From positions 4,340,001 through 4,404,000 of the forward strand of contig NZ_NSDJ01000001.1 in the NCBI RefSeq assembly GCF_003610915.1: a DNA stretch of 64,000 bases. Direction: 5' to 3'. This DNA comes from Rahnella variigena. Its GTDB lineage: Bacteria > Pseudomonadota > Gammaproteobacteria > Enterobacterales > Enterobacteriaceae. Under the pieces are notes generated by a model. The model ran no database searches. It was not told the origin of the DNA and worked only from the letters and a program-made list of their open reading frames with translations. The position numbers and the translations under genes were made by a program. Of this stretch, positions 17,961-28,681 are shown in pieces. The stretch's first letter is position 1, and each line of letters starts with the position of its first letter.

Positions 17961-18686
17961 ATGATCAGAATCGCGCTGTTTCTTGCGATGCTCCTCAGTT
18001 TGCCTTTATTTACAGCAAATTACGCCGTGGCCAGCGATGCTGTCCCGGTCAACGCGACGCTTAAAAAGCAATTGTTAGGCGCTCCGGTTTATATCCAGAT
18101 CTTCAAACAAGAACGTAAACTCGAATTGTATGCCCAACTCGACGGCGAATTTCGTCTGATCGGCAGTTACGGCATCTGCGATTTTTCCGGCGGTTTGGGA
18201 AATAAACGTCGCGAAGGTGATTTCAAAAGCCCGGAAGGTTTCTACAACGTGGATATTCACCACCTGAAACCTGACAGCCGCTTTTATCGCGCCATTAACA
18301 TCGGTTTCCCCAATGCTTACGACATCTCGCAGGGCTATTCAGGTAAGTATCTGATGATCCACGGAAACTGTAAGTCTATCGGTTGCTACGCCATGACCGA
18401 CGGCTACATGGACGAAATCTTTACCTATGTGCAGGCGGCATTCCAGTTCGGGCAGCGTAATCTGCAGATCAGCATTTATCCGTTCAAAATGACCGATGCC
18501 AACATGAAGGCGCACAAAAACTCAAGCTACTACAGCTTCTGGAGCCAGTTACAACCGGGATATGCGTACTTTGAGAAACACCATCAGCCACCGAATGTTG
18601 TGGTCACTGACGGTAAATATGAAGTGCTGCAACCGTTGTCTAACACCCCGCTGTCCTCACAGCTGGCGTTCGCCCCGATGAAATAA
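17961..18686 (+). CDS. yafK: L,D-transpeptidase-fold peptidoglycan-Lpp hydrolase (DpaA/YafK)
   Basis: The 241-residue protein begins with a Sec signal peptide ([25 protein letters not shown], cleaved after about 25 residues). The YkuD domain carries the catalytic signature [10 protein letters not shown] near residue 133. In E. coli this protein releases Braun lipoprotein from peptidoglycan rather than attaching it. It is periplasmic. Its last 30 bp overlap the 3' end of yafJ on the other strand. Confidence 0.93.
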   Translation: MIRIALFLAMLLSLPLFTANYAVASDAVPVNATLKKQLLGAPVYIQIFKQERKLELYAQLDGEFRLIGSYGICDFSGGLGNKRREGDFKSPEGFYNVDIHHLKPDSRFYRAINIGFPNAYDISQGYSGKYLMIHGNCKSIGCYAMTDGYMDEIFTYVQAAFQFGQRNLQISIYPFKMTDANMKAHKNSSYYSFWSQLQPGYAYFEKHHQPPNVVVTDGKYEVLQPLSNTPLSSQLAFAPMK

Positions 18687-19424
18687 CGCGAACTCACCTG
18701 GGGCAATCTTGTTCCAGGTTTCGTTTGCGGTCAGCGGTTGCGTGGCAATCACGGTGACGACATCATTCGGTGTCGTCTGCTGCTGAAAATCAATTTCCAC
18801 ATCCTGATCCAACAACGTTGCCTTTCCGAAAGGCGCCCGCCGCGTGATCCAGTGCAAATTCGTCGAGCAGTATGCCATCACAAAATTGCCGTCCGACAGC
18901 AACATGTTAAACACCCCTTTCTGCCGTAACTCATCAGCCAGCGACGCGATATAGCGAAACACCGGCGGCCAGCTTGCAGGGCGGCGCGGATAACGTTGGG
19001 TGAGTTTATGCAGCAACCAGCAAAAAGCGTATTCACTGTCTGTCTGACCGACAGGGCGCAACGTGCCGGTATCCAGCTGGCGGTAACCGCGAAGCTGGCC
19101 GTTGTGCGCGTAAGTCCAGTTGCGTCCCCACAGTTCGCGGGTGAACGGATGGGTATTTTCCAGCGCCACTTCGCCACGGTTTGCCTGACGAATATGAGAA
19201 ATCACCGCGCAGGATTTGATCGGATATTCCTGAACAAGGCGGGCAATGGGCGAATTAAAACTTGGCGTCGGATCTTTAAAAGTACGACAGCCATTGCCTT
19301 CATAAAAGGTAATGCCCCAGCCGTCTTTATGCGGACCAGTCCCGCCACCGCGCTGCACTAATCCACTGAAACTGAAACAAATATCAGTAGGGACGTTAGC
19401 GCTCATCCCGAGCAATTCGCACAT
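18657..19424 (-). CDS. yafJ: Class II glutamine amidotransferase-like protein YafJ
   Basis: The ATG at 19424 (AGGAGG upstream) gives 255 residues, as in E. coli, and places the nucleophile at Cys2 ([10 protein letters not shown]). [13 protein letters not shown] and [21 protein letters not shown] are the Ntn-amidotransferase glutamine-binding segments. The substrate is unknown in E. coli; relatives hydrolyse gamma-glutamyl bonds. Its 3' end overlaps yafK by 30 bp. Confidence 0.93.
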   Translation of the reverse strand: MCELLGMSANVPTDICFSFSGLVQRGGGTGPHKDGWGITFYEGNGCRTFKDPTPSFNSPIARLVQEYPIKSCAVISHIRQANRGEVALENTHPFTRELWGRNWTYAHNGQLRGYRQLDTGTLRPVGQTDSEYAFCWLLHKLTQRYPRRPASWPPVFRYIASLADELRQKGVFNMLLSDGNFVMAYCSTNLHWITRRAPFGKATLLDQDVEIDFQQQTTPNDVVTVIATQPLTANETWNKIAPGEFALFHRGERQL

Positions 19425-19478
19425 CACCTGCCTCCTTTTATTATTCTTATAATGCGCTGCACTCAGGAAAGACAAAGC

Positions 19479-19537
19479 GAAATCTGGCGAAGAAGCGGAG
19501 TTTACACAGAGTAAATGAGCATTCTGAGCCAGATTTC
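19479..19537. repeat. Intergenic inverted repeat between yafJ and lpcA
   Basis: GAAATCTGGC (19479-19488) and GCCAGATTTC (19528-19537) are perfect complements, with an inner AGTTTAC/GTAAAT pair. The composition resembles another class of short palindromic repeats seen between genes in Enterobacterales. No second copy is in the window. Confidence 0.6.
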
Positions 19538-19564
19538 AACGCCGTATTACCCACGTGCGGCGAA

Positions 19565-20143
19565 TTATTTTGCCATCTCTTTTTCGATCAATAAGATCAG
19601 GATATGTATCACTTTAATGTGGATTTCCTGCACGCGGTCAGCGAAACCAAAGTGAGGAACGCGGATTTCCACGTCGGCTGAGCCGTCCATTTTGCCGCCA
19701 TCTTTACCGGTCAGGGTAATGACTTTCATGCCTTTAGCGCGGGCAGCTTCGATAGCTTTGATCACGTTACCAGAATTGCCAGAAGTTGAGATCCCCAGCA
19801 GAACGTCACCTTTCTGGCCAACGGCTTCCAGATAACGGGAGAAAATGTATTCGTAACCGAAATCGTTGCCGACGCAGGAGATGTGGCTGACGTCAGAAAT
19901 GGCAATCGCCGGATAGCCCGGACGGTTTTCACGATAACGGCCTGTCAGCTCTTCCGCGAAATGCATGGCGTCACAATGTGAACCGCCGTTACCGCAGGAA
20001 ATTACTTTCCCACCCGCTTTGAATGAATCTGCCAGCAGCACTGCTGCACGTTGAATAGACTCAATATTTGCCGGATCGCTGATGAATTTATTCAGCGTAT
20101 CAGCAGCTTCGTTCAGTTCAGTACGGATAATATCCTGGTACAT
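19565..20143 (-). CDS. lpcA: Sedoheptulose 7-phosphate isomerase
   Basis: This enzyme (also called GmhA) makes D-glycero-D-manno-heptose 7-phosphate, the first step to the heptose of the LPS inner core. The ATG at 20143 gives 192 residues, the E. coli length. The SIS domain shows [20 protein letters not shown] near 52 and [19 protein letters not shown] near 117. It is divergent from fadE, as in E. coli. Confidence 0.97.
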   Translation of the reverse strand: MYQDIIRTELNEAADTLNKFISDPANIESIQRAAVLLADSFKAGGKVISCGNGGSHCDAMHFAEELTGRYRENRPGYPAIAISDVSHISCVGNDFGYEYIFSRYLEAVGQKGDVLLGISTSGNSGNVIKAIEAARAKGMKVITLTGKDGGKMDGSADVEIRVPHFGFADRVQEIHIKVIHILILLIEKEMAK

Positions 20144-20376
20144 AGCAGCCTCTTTTATGTCCATTTGCAGCCGGTTTACGCACGGCCGATAGCAATAAAA
20201 CGTTCCGCTGTGCAGTTTAACGGAAAGCCGAAACAGCGAGAAGCAATGAAGCGGTAATGATTCCGATAGTTTCTATTTTTGACGCTTCGTGCGGCCGGTT
20301 TGTGAGCTGTGTTGTAATTAGTATGTAAACACATTGATAAAGAAATGAGTATGAACTAAAACCATTGTATCCCTAC

Positions 20377-20393
20377 AACAGGTCAGACCTCCT
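20377..20393 (+). promoter_or_regulatory. FadR-like operator upstream of fadE
   Basis: AACAGGTCAGACCTCCT agrees with the FadR consensus (AAC-NN-GTC-N-GACC) over its core, and lies 20 bp before the fadE start where repression by FadR in the absence of long-chain acyl-CoA would be expected. Confidence 0.65.
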
Positions 20394-20412
20394 ACTACTC
20401 AGGAGCTTTACT

Positions 20413-22881
20413 ATGATGGTTCTTAGCATTGTTGCATTTGTCGTGATCCTTGGTGCGTTGTTCTACCACAAGGTCAATCTTGCCCTTAGCAGCCTGATTT
20501 TACTGGCGTTTACCGCTGCCATGGGTGCCATTAATTTGTGGACGTTATGGCTTCTGGTGCCTCTGGCGATCATTTTGCTGCCGTTCAATATCCCTGCCCT
20601 GCGTCGTTCATTGTTCTCAGCCCCTGCCCTGCGCACCTTCCGTAAAGTGATGCCTGCCATGTCACGCACGGAAAAAGAAGCTATTGAAGCCGGAACGACC
20701 TGGTGGGAAGGCGATCTGTTTGGCGGTAAGCCTGACTGGAAAAAATTGCAGGATTACCCTGAACAGCAACTGACCGAAGAAGAGCAACACTTTATTGACG
20801 GGCCGGTTGAAGAAGCCTGTCGCATGGCGAATGACTTCCAGATAACCCATGAACTGGCAGATTTGCCGCCGGAACTGTGGGCGTATCTGAAAGAACATCG
20901 CTTCTTCGCGATGATCATTAAGAAAGAATACGGCGGCCTGGAATTCTCCGCTTACGCTCAGGCACGTGTGTTGCAAAAACTGGCCGGTGTATCCGGTATT
21001 CTGGCGATCACCGTCGGTGTGCCGAACTCACTCGGCCCGGGCGAATTGCTGCAACATTACGGCACCGAAGAGCAGAAAGATCACTATCTGCCGCGTCTGG
21101 CCGAAGGTCTGGAAATCCCTTGTTTCGCCCTGACCAGCCCGGAAGCGGGTTCTGATGCCGGTGCTATTCCGGATTTCGGTATCGTCTGTAAAGGCCAGTG
21201 GCAGGGGAAAGAAGTCCTCGGTATGCGCCTGACCTGGAATAAGCGTTACATCACGCTGGCGCCTATCGCCACCGTGCTGGGTCTGGCGTTTAAACTGAAA
21301 GACCCCGATCATCTGCTCGGCAGCGAAACCGAACTGGGCATTACCTGTGCGCTGATCCCAACCGACACCGCCGGTGTCGAAATTGGCCATCGTCACTTCC
21401 CGCTGAACGTGCCGTTCCAGAACGGTCCGACGCGCGGCCACGATATTTTCGTGCCGATCGACTACATCATTGGCGGCCCGAAAATGGCCGGTCAGGGCTG
21501 GCGTATGCTGGTGGAATGTCTGTCTGTCGGTCGTGGTATTACCCTGCCGTCTAACTCCACGGGTAGCCTGAAATCTCTGGCGCTGGCGACCGGCGCATAT
21601 GCCTATATCCGCCGTCAGTTCAAACTGCCTATCGGCAAAATGGAAGGCATCGAAGAACCGCTGGCACGCATTGCCGGTAACGCTTATGTGATGGACGCCG
21701 CTGCAACCCTGATTACCAACGGCATTATGCTCGGCGAAAAACCGGCGGTGCTGTCGGCCATCGTGAAATACCACTGTACTCACCGTGGCCAGCGCGCCGT
21801 GATGGATGCGATGGATATCACCGGCGGTAAAGGCATTATGCTCGGCACCAGCAACTTTGTGGCCCGTTCTTATCAGGGCGCGCCGATTGCGATTACCGTG
21901 GAAGGTGCCAACATTCTGACCCGCAGCATGATCATCTTCGGTCAGGGCGCGATCCGCTGCCATCCTTATGTTCTGCGTGAAATGGCGGCCGCTGAGAAAA
22001 ACGATCTGGTTGATTTCGACCGTGCGCTGTTCGGACATATCGGCCATGTCGGCAGTAATAATATGCGCAGCTTCTGGCTCGGTCTGACCGGCGGTCGCAC
22101 CAGTGACACTCCGGTTAACGACAAAACGGCGCGTTACTACCAGCACATCAACCGTCTGAGCGCTAACCTGGCGCTGCTGTCTGATATTTCCATGGGCGTG
22201 CTCGGCGGCAGTCTGAAACGTCGCGAACGTATTTCCGCCCGTCTTGGCGATATCCTCAGCCAGATGTATCTGGCGACGGCGACGCTCAAACGTTATGACG
22301 AAGAAGGTTGTAACGAAGCGGATTTACCGCTGGTTCACTGGGGCGTGCAGGATTGTCTGCATCAGGCTGAAGTGGCTATCGACGATTTGCTGCGTAACTT
22401 CCCGAACCGTTTCGTGGCGGGTGTGATGCGTCTGGTGATTTTCCCGCTGGGGCTTTCACATGCCGCACCGTCTGACCGTCTGGATCACGAACTGGCGCGC
22501 ATTCTGCAGCTGCCATCTGAGACCCGCAGCCGCATCGGTCGTGGTCAGTATCTGACGCCAAGCGAGCACAATCCGGTCGGTCTGCTGGAAGAAGCGTTGC
22601 AGGATATTCTGGCCGCTGAGCCGGTTCACAAACGTCTGTGCGAAGCGATGGGTAAAAAGCTGCCGTTTACCCGTCTGGATATTCTGGCGCAAAAAGGTCT
22701 GGATGCTGGTCATCTGAGCGCTGATGACGCCCGAATCCTGAGCCGTGCGGAAGAAAGCCGTCTGCGTTCCATTAACGTCGATGAGTTTGAGCCGGACGCC
22801 CTGGCTGCGCAAAAACCTGAAGCGGAGAAAGACAGCGTAAAAAAGGCTGAGGCGAAACCCCGCCACACCGAAGCTGCCTGA
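20413..22881 (+). CDS. fadE: Acyl-CoA dehydrogenase FadE
   Basis: This catalyses the first step of fatty-acid beta-oxidation. Starting at the tandem ATG at 20413 (CAGGAG upstream) gives 822 residues. Two N-terminal membrane helices ([16 protein letters not shown] and [17 protein letters not shown]) match E. coli FadE, followed by the flavoprotein dehydrogenase domain ([48 protein letters not shown]). The C-terminal tail is Lys/Glu/Ala-rich. A FadR-like site precedes it. Confidence 0.97.
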   Translation: MMVLSIVAFVVILGALFYHKVNLALSSLILLAFTAAMGAINLWTLWLLVPLAIILLPFNIPALRRSLFSAPALRTFRKVMPAMSRTEKEAIEAGTTWWEGDLFGGKPDWKKLQDYPEQQLTEEEQHFIDGPVEEACRMANDFQITHELADLPPELWAYLKEHRFFAMIIKKEYGGLEFSAYAQARVLQKLAGVSGILAITVGVPNSLGPGELLQHYGTEEQKDHYLPRLAEGLEIPCFALTSPEAGSDAGAIPDFGIVCKGQWQGKEVLGMRLTWNKRYITLAPIATVLGLAFKLKDPDHLLGSETELGITCALIPTDTAGVEIGHRHFPLNVPFQNGPTRGHDIFVPIDYIIGGPKMAGQGWRMLVECLSVGRGITLPSNSTGSLKSLALATGAYAYIRRQFKLPIGKMEGIEEPLARIAGNAYVMDAAATLITNGIMLGEKPAVLSAIVKYHCTHRGQRAVMDAMDITGGKGIMLGTSNFVARSYQGAPIAITVEGANILTRSMIIFGQGAIRCHPYVLREMAAAEKNDLVDFDRALFGHIGHVGSNNMRSFWLGLTGGRTSDTPVNDKTARYYQHINRLSANLALLSDISMGVLGGSLKRRERISARLGDILSQMYLATATLKRYDEEGCNEADLPLVHWGVQDCLHQAEVAIDDLLRNFPNRFVAGVMRLVIFPLGLSHAAPSDRLDHELARILQLPSETRSRIGRGQYLTPSEHNPVGLLEEALQDILAAEPVHKRLCEAMGKKLPFTRLDILAQKGLDAGHLSADDARILSRAEESRLRSINVDEFEPDALAAQKPEAEKDSVKKAEAKPRHTEAA

Positions 22882-22900
22882 CTTAACCGTTAAATCATAA

Positions 22901-22932
22901 AAAAGCCTGAGTGTTTACGCACTCAGGCTTTT
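22901..22932 (+). terminator. Rho-independent terminator of fadE
   Basis: AAAAGCCTGAGTG and CACTCAGGCTTTT form a 13-bp stem with a 6-base loop 20 bp after the fadE stop. Confidence 0.9.
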
Positions 22933-22955
22933 ATTATTTATGAAGATACACACGT

Positions 22956-23082
22956 ATTACCCTAGAGGATTCAGGTTGCAGGAAGGCGGCAAGTAAACGC
23001 ATCCCCAGTCACATAGATAACTATGTGACTGGGGTAAGTGCGCGAAGCCAACGCATCTGCAGCCAGAATTATGATGGGTAAT
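22956..23082. repeat. Enterobacterial intergenic repeat, copy B
   Basis: It contains a perfect 14-bp hairpin CCCCAGTCACATAG-ATAA-CTATGTGACTGGGG (23003-23034) flanked by GAAGGCGGCAA and GCCAACGCA, the same framework as copy A at 16507. Like copy A, it lies between convergent genes and ends at the stop codon of the minus-strand gene (porin). Confidence 0.78.
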
Positions 23083-24480
23083 TTAGAAGTAGTATTTAAA
23101 GCGTACCCGCGCCCCATACCTCTGGTCACTGTCATCATCGCTGCTGTAAGTTTTATCCGCTTCCAGCATGGAGATGTACGCGCCCAGATAAACGTTGAAG
23201 TTTTCCATGTTCATGACGTTCGGGATCAGGTAGCTGGCGTGAACGGTATGGATATCGTAGCTGCCCGGCTCATCGAACCAGTCATCGTCGTAATCGGATG
23301 CGCGAACACCTTCGATATTAAAGTCTTCAATTTTGTTGTGCGCGTAGATGTAACCCAGTTCGAAGTTTTTCCACAACGCATTGGCACCGACGGTGAAGTC
23401 CTTCTCATCCGACGCATCCATATACGCCGTGCTCAGGTTTGCTACCACGCCATTTTCCGGGTCAGCTTTCTGGCCGTCCCAGGTCATTGTCATACCGTAA
23501 CCATTACGTTTGGACTGATCGACGAATTCATTTTTATCGTTGGTGTAACCATACGCGTTGTTCACCACGTTGGTTTCCATTGCCGCCGCAACCGAGAAGG
23601 CATCCCCCTTCCAGGCAATGATCGGGCGCAGATAGGCAACGTTTTTGTCATTCTCAAGTTCGTTGCCATGATAGTTTTGCTCGGCAAACAGCGCTGAACC
23701 GTTTTCCAGCAAGGTATTCAGCTCGAAATACCAGTTGCCGATATTTTTATTCAGCATGATGTTGCCGCCGCTGTCACTACGCCCGCGCCCTTCTTTCATC
23801 ATGTACACATAGCCATAACCGTCGGCGTACAGGTCGTTGGCGGTATTCCCGGAGTATTCGATGAAAGTATCCTGATTAAGCGGGAACATATCGTAGGCTT
23901 CGAAACGACCGATTTTTGCCATCCAGTCTTTTTCCTCACCGAAGAAGAAGGCAGCATCATCAAGATTCATCGAGCCATTCAGGTCGGCCGTTGGCTGTAC
24001 AGAGAAACCAGAGAACTGGCCATTATCATTACGGCGATAACCATCCAGACCGATTAATAACCGTCCGTTAACATCCCAGCGTTCATTATTTCCCGGTTTC
24101 CAGTTTTTATTATCACTGGTTCGCACAGAGGTTAATTGCCCTGTACGACTTGCGCCGTCGACATTAAATTCCACATCGCCATACAGTTTTAAATTATCGA
24201 ACCCATTAAGTGTTAATAATTTGTCTTTCGATATTCCATCTTTTTTAACTTCAACAGGATTAGCTTCTTTGACGATAGCAATTTCCTGTTCGCGTTTGAT
24301 GTCCTGATGTTTGAGCTGCTCAATTTGCTTTTCTGCCGTTTCTGCTCGCGTCTCTGCCTGCTGCAGACGCTGTTCGAGCTGCGCCATGCGGGCTTCGAGA
24401 CTGCTTTGAGACGCCGCGGCGACCGAAGAACCCGAAACGGCAAATCCAACGAACAAGGCCAGCGCTTTAATTTTTGTCAT
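23083..24480 (-). CDS. Outer membrane carbohydrate porin (RafY/ScrY/BglH-like)
   Basis: The 465-residue precursor has a signal peptide (MTKIKALALFVGFAVSGSSVAAA), then a periplasmic coiled coil (SLEARMAQLEQRLQQAETRA) typical of sugar porins, then a beta-barrel that begins LKLYGDVEFNVDGAS and ends in the outer-membrane signal RVRFKYYF with terminal Phe. The length and coiled coil fit RafY- or ScrY-like carbohydrate porins, but no sugar-utilisation genes are adjacent, so the substrate is unknown. The 24481-24772 region holds its promoter and the yehS terminator. Confidence 0.8.
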   Translation of the reverse strand: MTKIKALALFVGFAVSGSSVAAASQSSLEARMAQLEQRLQQAETRAETAEKQIEQLKHQDIKREQEIAIVKEANPVEVKKDGISKDKLLTLNGFDNLKLYGDVEFNVDGASRTGQLTSVRTSDNKNWKPGNNERWDVNGRLLIGLDGYRRNDNGQFSGFSVQPTADLNGSMNLDDAAFFFGEEKDWMAKIGRFEAYDMFPLNQDTFIEYSGNTANDLYADGYGYVYMMKEGRGRSDSGGNIMLNKNIGNWYFELNTLLENGSALFAEQNYHGNELENDKNVAYLRPIIAWKGDAFSVAAAMETNVVNNAYGYTNDKNEFVDQSKRNGYGMTMTWDGQKADPENGVVANLSTAYMDASDEKDFTVGANALWKNFELGYIYAHNKIEDFNIEGVRASDYDDDWFDEPGSYDIHTVHASYLIPNVMNMENFNVYLGAYISMLEADKTYSSDDDSDQRYGARVRFKYYF

Positions 24481-24688
24481 AATAAGATATCCTTTTCACT
24501 ATAAAATTTAACCGCTGCCTGTCAATTAACAGCGGTGTTTTATTTTTTTTAAAATAGTGCCCAGAGGTATTACGGCGAGGGATGAAGATAGTTTCCGGAT
24601 TAATACTCTGTCAAAAATAAACTGAAAAAACGTGAAGTGAGAAAGGAAATAACGAAATTCCGCAATTACAGAATCAATAAACGTAAAA

Positions 24689-24712
24689 CGGGAGCCTTTT
24701 TAAAGGCTCCCG
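24689..24712 (-). terminator. Terminator downstream of yehS
   Basis: CGGGAGCCTTT / AAAGGCTCCCG forms an 11-bp stem 60 bp after the yehS stop, followed on the minus strand by CGTTTTACGTTT. Confidence 0.75.
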
Positions 24713-24772
24713 CTTATTATTCACTAATGAAGTATTCTCTGTGAAAATATTTATTTCATGAATACTTTATAT

Positions 24773-25243
24773 TCAGCCCTTTTTAGGACGGACTTTCGCC
24801 GTCAGCCCTTTCAGGAAATAACGCATTACCTGATCGCCGCAAGGACGGTAGTTTTTGTGGCCTTCCTTGCGGAAGAACGCACTCAGTTCGCCTTCGGAGA
24901 CTTTGAAATCTGCCGCAGTCAGCACGGAAATCATGTCTTCGGTTTTCAGCTCAAACGCCACGCGCAATTTTTTCAGCATGATGTTATTGGTCAGACGCTT
25001 TTCTACTTCCGGCGCAGGGAAGCGATCGTCTTTACCGCGTTTGAAGGTGATCAGGCCATTAAGGAAGTTTGCCATCACTTCGTCTGGCACTTCCATGTAG
25101 CCTTCTTCATCTTCTTTTTTGAGGTAGCGCGACATCACTTCAGGGCTGACAGGCGTACCGGTCGTTTTAAGGATCTCAATCAACTGACCTTCGCTCAAAT
25201 CCAGCATGTAGCGCACGCTGCGCAAGACATGGTTATGCATCAT
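24773..25243 (-). CDS. yehS: DUF1456 protein YehS
   Basis: The 156-residue protein contains two tandem DUF1456 helical repeats: VLRSVRYMLDLSEGQLIEILK near residue 6 and IMLKKLRVAFELKTEDMISVL near 88, each ending in an FF/YL(K/R)KE motif. The length equals E. coli YehS. The function is not established. In E. coli yehS lies elsewhere, so the position beside mtnK is lineage-specific. Confidence 0.9.
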   Translation of the reverse strand: MMHNHVLRSVRYMLDLSEGQLIEILKTTGTPVSPEVMSRYLKKEDEEGYMEVPDEVMANFLNGLITFKRGKDDRFPAPEVEKRLTNNIMLKKLRVAFELKTEDMISVLTAADFKVSEGELSAFFRKEGHKNYRPCGDQVMRYFLKGLTAKVRPKKG

Positions 25244-25338
25244 AATTCTGTATTCCTGTTAAAAGTAAACCGAGGAAATGCCACCGGGTTTACCCCTACG
25301 CACCTCGAAGGCGGGCATTATACAAGAATCTTACAGGA

Positions 25339-26538
25339 TTAGCTGAACTGACGGATCCGCGCAATAAGTGACTCCACATCGCCGATTTGTTGTGCGGTCA
25401 GAATGAGTTTTTGTCCGAGGCTCAGCGCGTGTCGCTGGCAATCGGCGCGCATCGCAGCATCTTTAATGGTATCGAGATCGGCGACGTGCGCCAGTCCGAT
25501 GGTGCGGCGGATCAACTCCGCGCCGCAATACCCGACGGCATCGTGCCAGACTTCCTGCAGGAAAAATTCCGCATAGCCCGGCTCCGCCAGCGTCGGATCC
25601 TGGGATTTATCCCGCGCCAGTTGCAGGAAACGCTCCGAGAAGCTCAGCCACAGTTCACGCACATCTTTCAGGCGCTGCTCACGGCCATCTGCCGCTTCAC
25701 GCACCCCGACCAGTCCCGGCAGGCCACAGTAGTTCAGCAGCAGATTTCCCATTGCCGAACCCGGATCAAATCCCAGCGGGCCGTAATAACCGAATTCCGC
25801 GTCGATGGCTTTCAGTTTACCTTCGGCGACAAAAATCGACCCGCTGTGAATATCGCCGTGCAGCAACGCTTCCGCTTTACTCAGGAAACGGTGTTTCAGC
25901 GCCGCCACCGCCAGTCGCAGCGGTTTATCCGCACGCAGCGCATCCACTTCCGGCTGCAATACGGCATCAAAATTATTGCGCTCGTGATCGACATACGGAT
26001 CGGTAAAGAACAGATCTTCGGTGATCTGACACAATTCAGGATTAGTGAAACGGGAAACTTCGGCTTTTTTGGTCTGCGCGTTCTGGAAGAAATCCGAGGT
26101 ATGGAACAACGTTTGCGCCAGATATTCTCCCAGCTGGGCAGAAGCCTGCGGGTAGTATTTCCCCTGCACCAGCTCGCTGCGCCAGATGTGATGATCCGAC
26201 AGATCTTCCTGCACCATCACCGCCAGTTCTGCGTCGTGATGTAACACGGTGACCGTATGCTGCGGGCAATACTGACCGTGGATGATCAGGGTTTCTGCTT
26301 CAATGCGCGCACGATCTAAAGTCAGCGGCCAGGATTCACCCACACAACGCACATACGGCAGCGCCTGTTTGACGATCACCCGGCTTTTACCCGCAGTATC
26401 GCGGATCTTAAACACCAGATTCAGGTTTCCGTCACCGATTTCATCGGCAGTGACCAGGGAGTGCGGATCTGCCACGCCGCCAAACTGACGGGCATATTCA
26501 ACGGCATCTTTGGCGGTAAATGTGTAGTAGCGCGACAT
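25339..26538 (-). CDS. mtnK: 5-methylthioribose kinase
   Basis: This phosphorylates 5-methylthioribose to the 1-phosphate, entering methionine salvage. The 399-residue protein has an aminoglycoside-phosphotransferase-like fold: [10 protein letters not shown] near residue 32, the catalytic loop [13 protein letters not shown] near 230, and the metal-binding [14 protein letters not shown] near 249. It is divergent from mtnA, with a MetJ-box-like site between them. Confidence 0.96.
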   Translation of the reverse strand: MSRYYTFTAKDAVEYARQFGGVADPHSLVTADEIGDGNLNLVFKIRDTAGKSRVIVKQALPYVRCVGESWPLTLDRARIEAETLIIHGQYCPQHTVTVLHHDAELAVMVQEDLSDHHIWRSELVQGKYYPQASAQLGEYLAQTLFHTSDFFQNAQTKKAEVSRFTNPELCQITEDLFFTDPYVDHERNNFDAVLQPEVDALRADKPLRLAVAALKHRFLSKAEALLHGDIHSGSIFVAEGKLKAIDAEFGYYGPLGFDPGSAMGNLLLNYCGLPGLVGVREAADGREQRLKDVRELWLSFSERFLQLARDKSQDPTLAEPGYAEFFLQEVWHDAVGYCGAELIRRTIGLAHVADLDTIKDAAMRADCQRHALSLGQKLILTAQQIGDVESLIARIRQFS

Positions 26539-26569
26539 CCTGACCTCTCGAATTCTTTTTTAGCCTTTA

Positions 26570-26593
26570 AAGCGTTTAGACGTCTATACATCC
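26570..26593. promoter_or_regulatory. MetJ-box-like operator between mtnK and mtnA
   Basis: A perfect met box AGACGTCT occupies 26578-26585, followed in 8-base register by ATACATCC and preceded by TAGCGTTT-like sequence. MetJ binds tandem 8-mers, so one perfect and one weaker box give a plausible methionine-repressed site for both divergent genes. Confidence 0.6.
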
Positions 26594-26654
26594 GTTACGC
26601 ATGTTGGCAGAATAAGTGACCAGATGCAACCGGGCAACAAGGATTTAACCAATA

Positions 26655-27683
26655 ATGCAAAGCCTCACAACCACCAGTTTACGTATTCGTGAAAACCAGC
26701 TGTGGATCCTCGACCAGCAAGCCCTGCCGCAACGGTCTGACTGGCGCGAATGTCGCGACGTCAGCGAACTGGTGGATCACATCCGCACCCTGCGCGTGCG
26801 TGGTGCGCCGCTGATTGGCTTGTCCGCCAGCCTGCTGCTGGCCCTGCTGGCTGAACGGGGAATGGCGCAGGATGAATTACATCATGCGCTGGACACGCTG
26901 CGTGCCTCGCGCCCGACCGCCGTGAATCTGATGAACAATCTCGACCGGATGAAAACCGCGCTGCAACAACCTGATTACGTGAAGGCGTTATCAGAAGAAG
27001 CGTTGCGTCTGGTGGATGAGGACCGGGCATTGTGCGACAGCATTGCCACACATGGCGCTAAGCTGGTCACACCCGGCAGTCGCCTGCTGACCCATTGCAA
27101 CACCGGCGGGCTGGCAACGGCAGGCGTCGGCACGGCAATCGGGGTGATCCGCCGCGCCCATGAGCAGGGGAATGTAGAACAGGTTTGGGTGGACGAAACC
27201 CGTCCGCTGTTACAGGGCGGACGTCTCACCGCCTGGGAACTCGGTGAGCTGGGCATTACTTATCAGCTGATTTGCGATTCGATGGCCGCCAGCCTGATGG
27301 CACAAAAGCGCGTCGATGCTATCTGGGTCGGCGCTGACCGCATTGCTGCGAATGGCGATGTTGCCAACAAAATCGGCACTTACAGCCTGGCGGTTTTGGC
27401 GAAATATCACGGCATTCCGTTCTACGTCGCCGCACCGCATACCACGCACGATCCGCAATGTCCGAACGGTGCCGCTATCCCCATCGAACAGCGCGCCGCA
27501 AGCGAAGTCACCGGCGTTTCCGGCAGTTTTGGTTCCGTACAATGGGCACCGCTGGACGCACAGGTTTATAACCCGGCATTTGATGTGACGCCTGCAGAGT
27601 TGATCAGCGGATGGGTGCTGGATGTGGGCGTGGTGACGCCGGATCAGGTTCGGGAAGGGTTCTTCAGACGAGCCTTGCGTTAA
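26655..27683 (+). CDS. mtnA: Methylthioribose-1-phosphate isomerase
   Basis: This converts methylthioribose 1-phosphate to methylthioribulose 1-phosphate. The 342-residue protein is of the eIF2B-like family: [13 protein letters not shown] near 50, the catalytic cysteine in [13 protein letters not shown] near 147 and the catalytic aspartate in [18 protein letters not shown] near 228. A strong terminator follows. Confidence 0.97.
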   Translation: MQSLTTTSLRIRENQLWILDQQALPQRSDWRECRDVSELVDHIRTLRVRGAPLIGLSASLLLALLAERGMAQDELHHALDTLRASRPTAVNLMNNLDRMKTALQQPDYVKALSEEALRLVDEDRALCDSIATHGAKLVTPGSRLLTHCNTGGLATAGVGTAIGVIRRAHEQGNVEQVWVDETRPLLQGGRLTAWELGELGITYQLICDSMAASLMAQKRVDAIWVGADRIAANGDVANKIGTYSLAVLAKYHGIPFYVAAPHTTHDPQCPNGAAIPIEQRAASEVTGVSGSFGSVQWAPLDAQVYNPAFDVTPAELISGWVLDVGVVTPDQVREGFFRRALR

Positions 27684-27700
27684 CCCTCTGGTAAATAATG

Positions 27701-27725
27701 CAGCGCCTGCAGGCGCTGTTTTTTT
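27701..27725 (+). terminator. Rho-independent terminator of mtnA
   Basis: The self-complementary CAGCGCCTGCAGGCGCTG is followed by seven T residues, 18 bp after the mtnA stop. Confidence 0.92.
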
Positions 27726-27991
27726 GAGCTAATGATAAAGAAAATCCATTAATGTAAGGAAATCGAAAAGCAATATCTGTTAGGATTATCATTCGCCAAT
27801 TTTAAATTTTACTCTCTTTCAGCGCCGGTATTCCGCGACCGAAAAGGGTAAAAATGGCTATTGAGATAATTCATCGTTTTAAGTGAAATATCTCCTGCTA
27901 CTTATTGGAATAACATTAAGTCAAATTATTTTAATTTGGCACGGGCAACCTTTGCCCGTTAATAAAAATTAAATTGACAAGGAATAGTAAC

Positions 27992-28663
27992 ATGATGAAA
28001 TCAGTTTTCATTTTGTCGGCAATGATTGCGGCAGGCACATTAACAGGGTGTGCAACAGAATCATCCCGCACGGTTGAAGTTCAGAAAGTCGCTTCTTATA
28101 ACACGCAATATAATGGCCCCCGCAGTCCGATTTCTGTCGGCAAATTCGATAACCGCTCAAGCTATATGAGTGGCATTTTCTCTGACGGCGTCGATCGTCT
28201 GGGCAATCAGTCTAAAACTATTCTGGTGACTGACCTGCAACAAACTGGCCGCTTTAATGTTTTAGACCGCACCAATATGGCTGAAATTAAAGAAGAAGCC
28301 GGAATTAAAGGCCAGGCACAAACGCTGAAAGGTGCTAATTACGTCATCACCGGTGATGTGACTGAGTTTGGTCGTAAAGAAGTCGGCGACAACCAGTTGT
28401 GGGGCATCCTCGGCCGCGGTAAGCAACAGATCGCTTACGCTAAAGTCAGCCTGAATGTTGTCAATGTTCAGACCTCTGAAGTGGTGTATTCCTCACAGGG
28501 CGCAGGCGAGTATTCCCTGTCCAACCGTGAAATTATTGGTTTCGGCGGCACTGCCAGTTATGACTCTACCTTAAACGGCAAAGTGCTGGATTTAGCAATC
28601 CGTGAAGCGGTGAATAACCTGGTGAATGGGATCGAAAGCGGCGCATGGCGTCCGGCTAATTAA
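27992..28663 (+). CDS. CsgG/HfaB-family lipoprotein
   Basis: The ATG at 27992 (AAGGAA upstream) gives 223 residues with a lipobox (LTGCATES) near residue 19. The body is CsgG-like: ISVGKFDNRSSY, LVTDLQQTGRFNVLDRTNM, GANYVITGDVTEFG, and VVNVQTSEVVYSSQGAGEY. CsgG proteins can form outer-membrane secretion pores, but many short relatives are only lipoproteins. It is the first gene of a three-lipoprotein operon, and this trio is familiar beside each other in other Proteobacteria. The operon interrupts the methionine salvage cluster. Confidence 0.85.
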   Translation: MMKSVFILSAMIAAGTLTGCATESSRTVEVQKVASYNTQYNGPRSPISVGKFDNRSSYMSGIFSDGVDRLGNQSKTILVTDLQQTGRFNVLDRTNMAEIKEEAGIKGQAQTLKGANYVITGDVTEFGRKEVGDNQLWGILGRGKQQIAYAKVSLNVVNVQTSEVVYSSQGAGEYSLSNREIIGFGGTASYDSTLNGKVLDLAIREAVNNLVNGIESGAWRPAN

Positions 28664-28681
28664 TAATACGGATATTATCAA

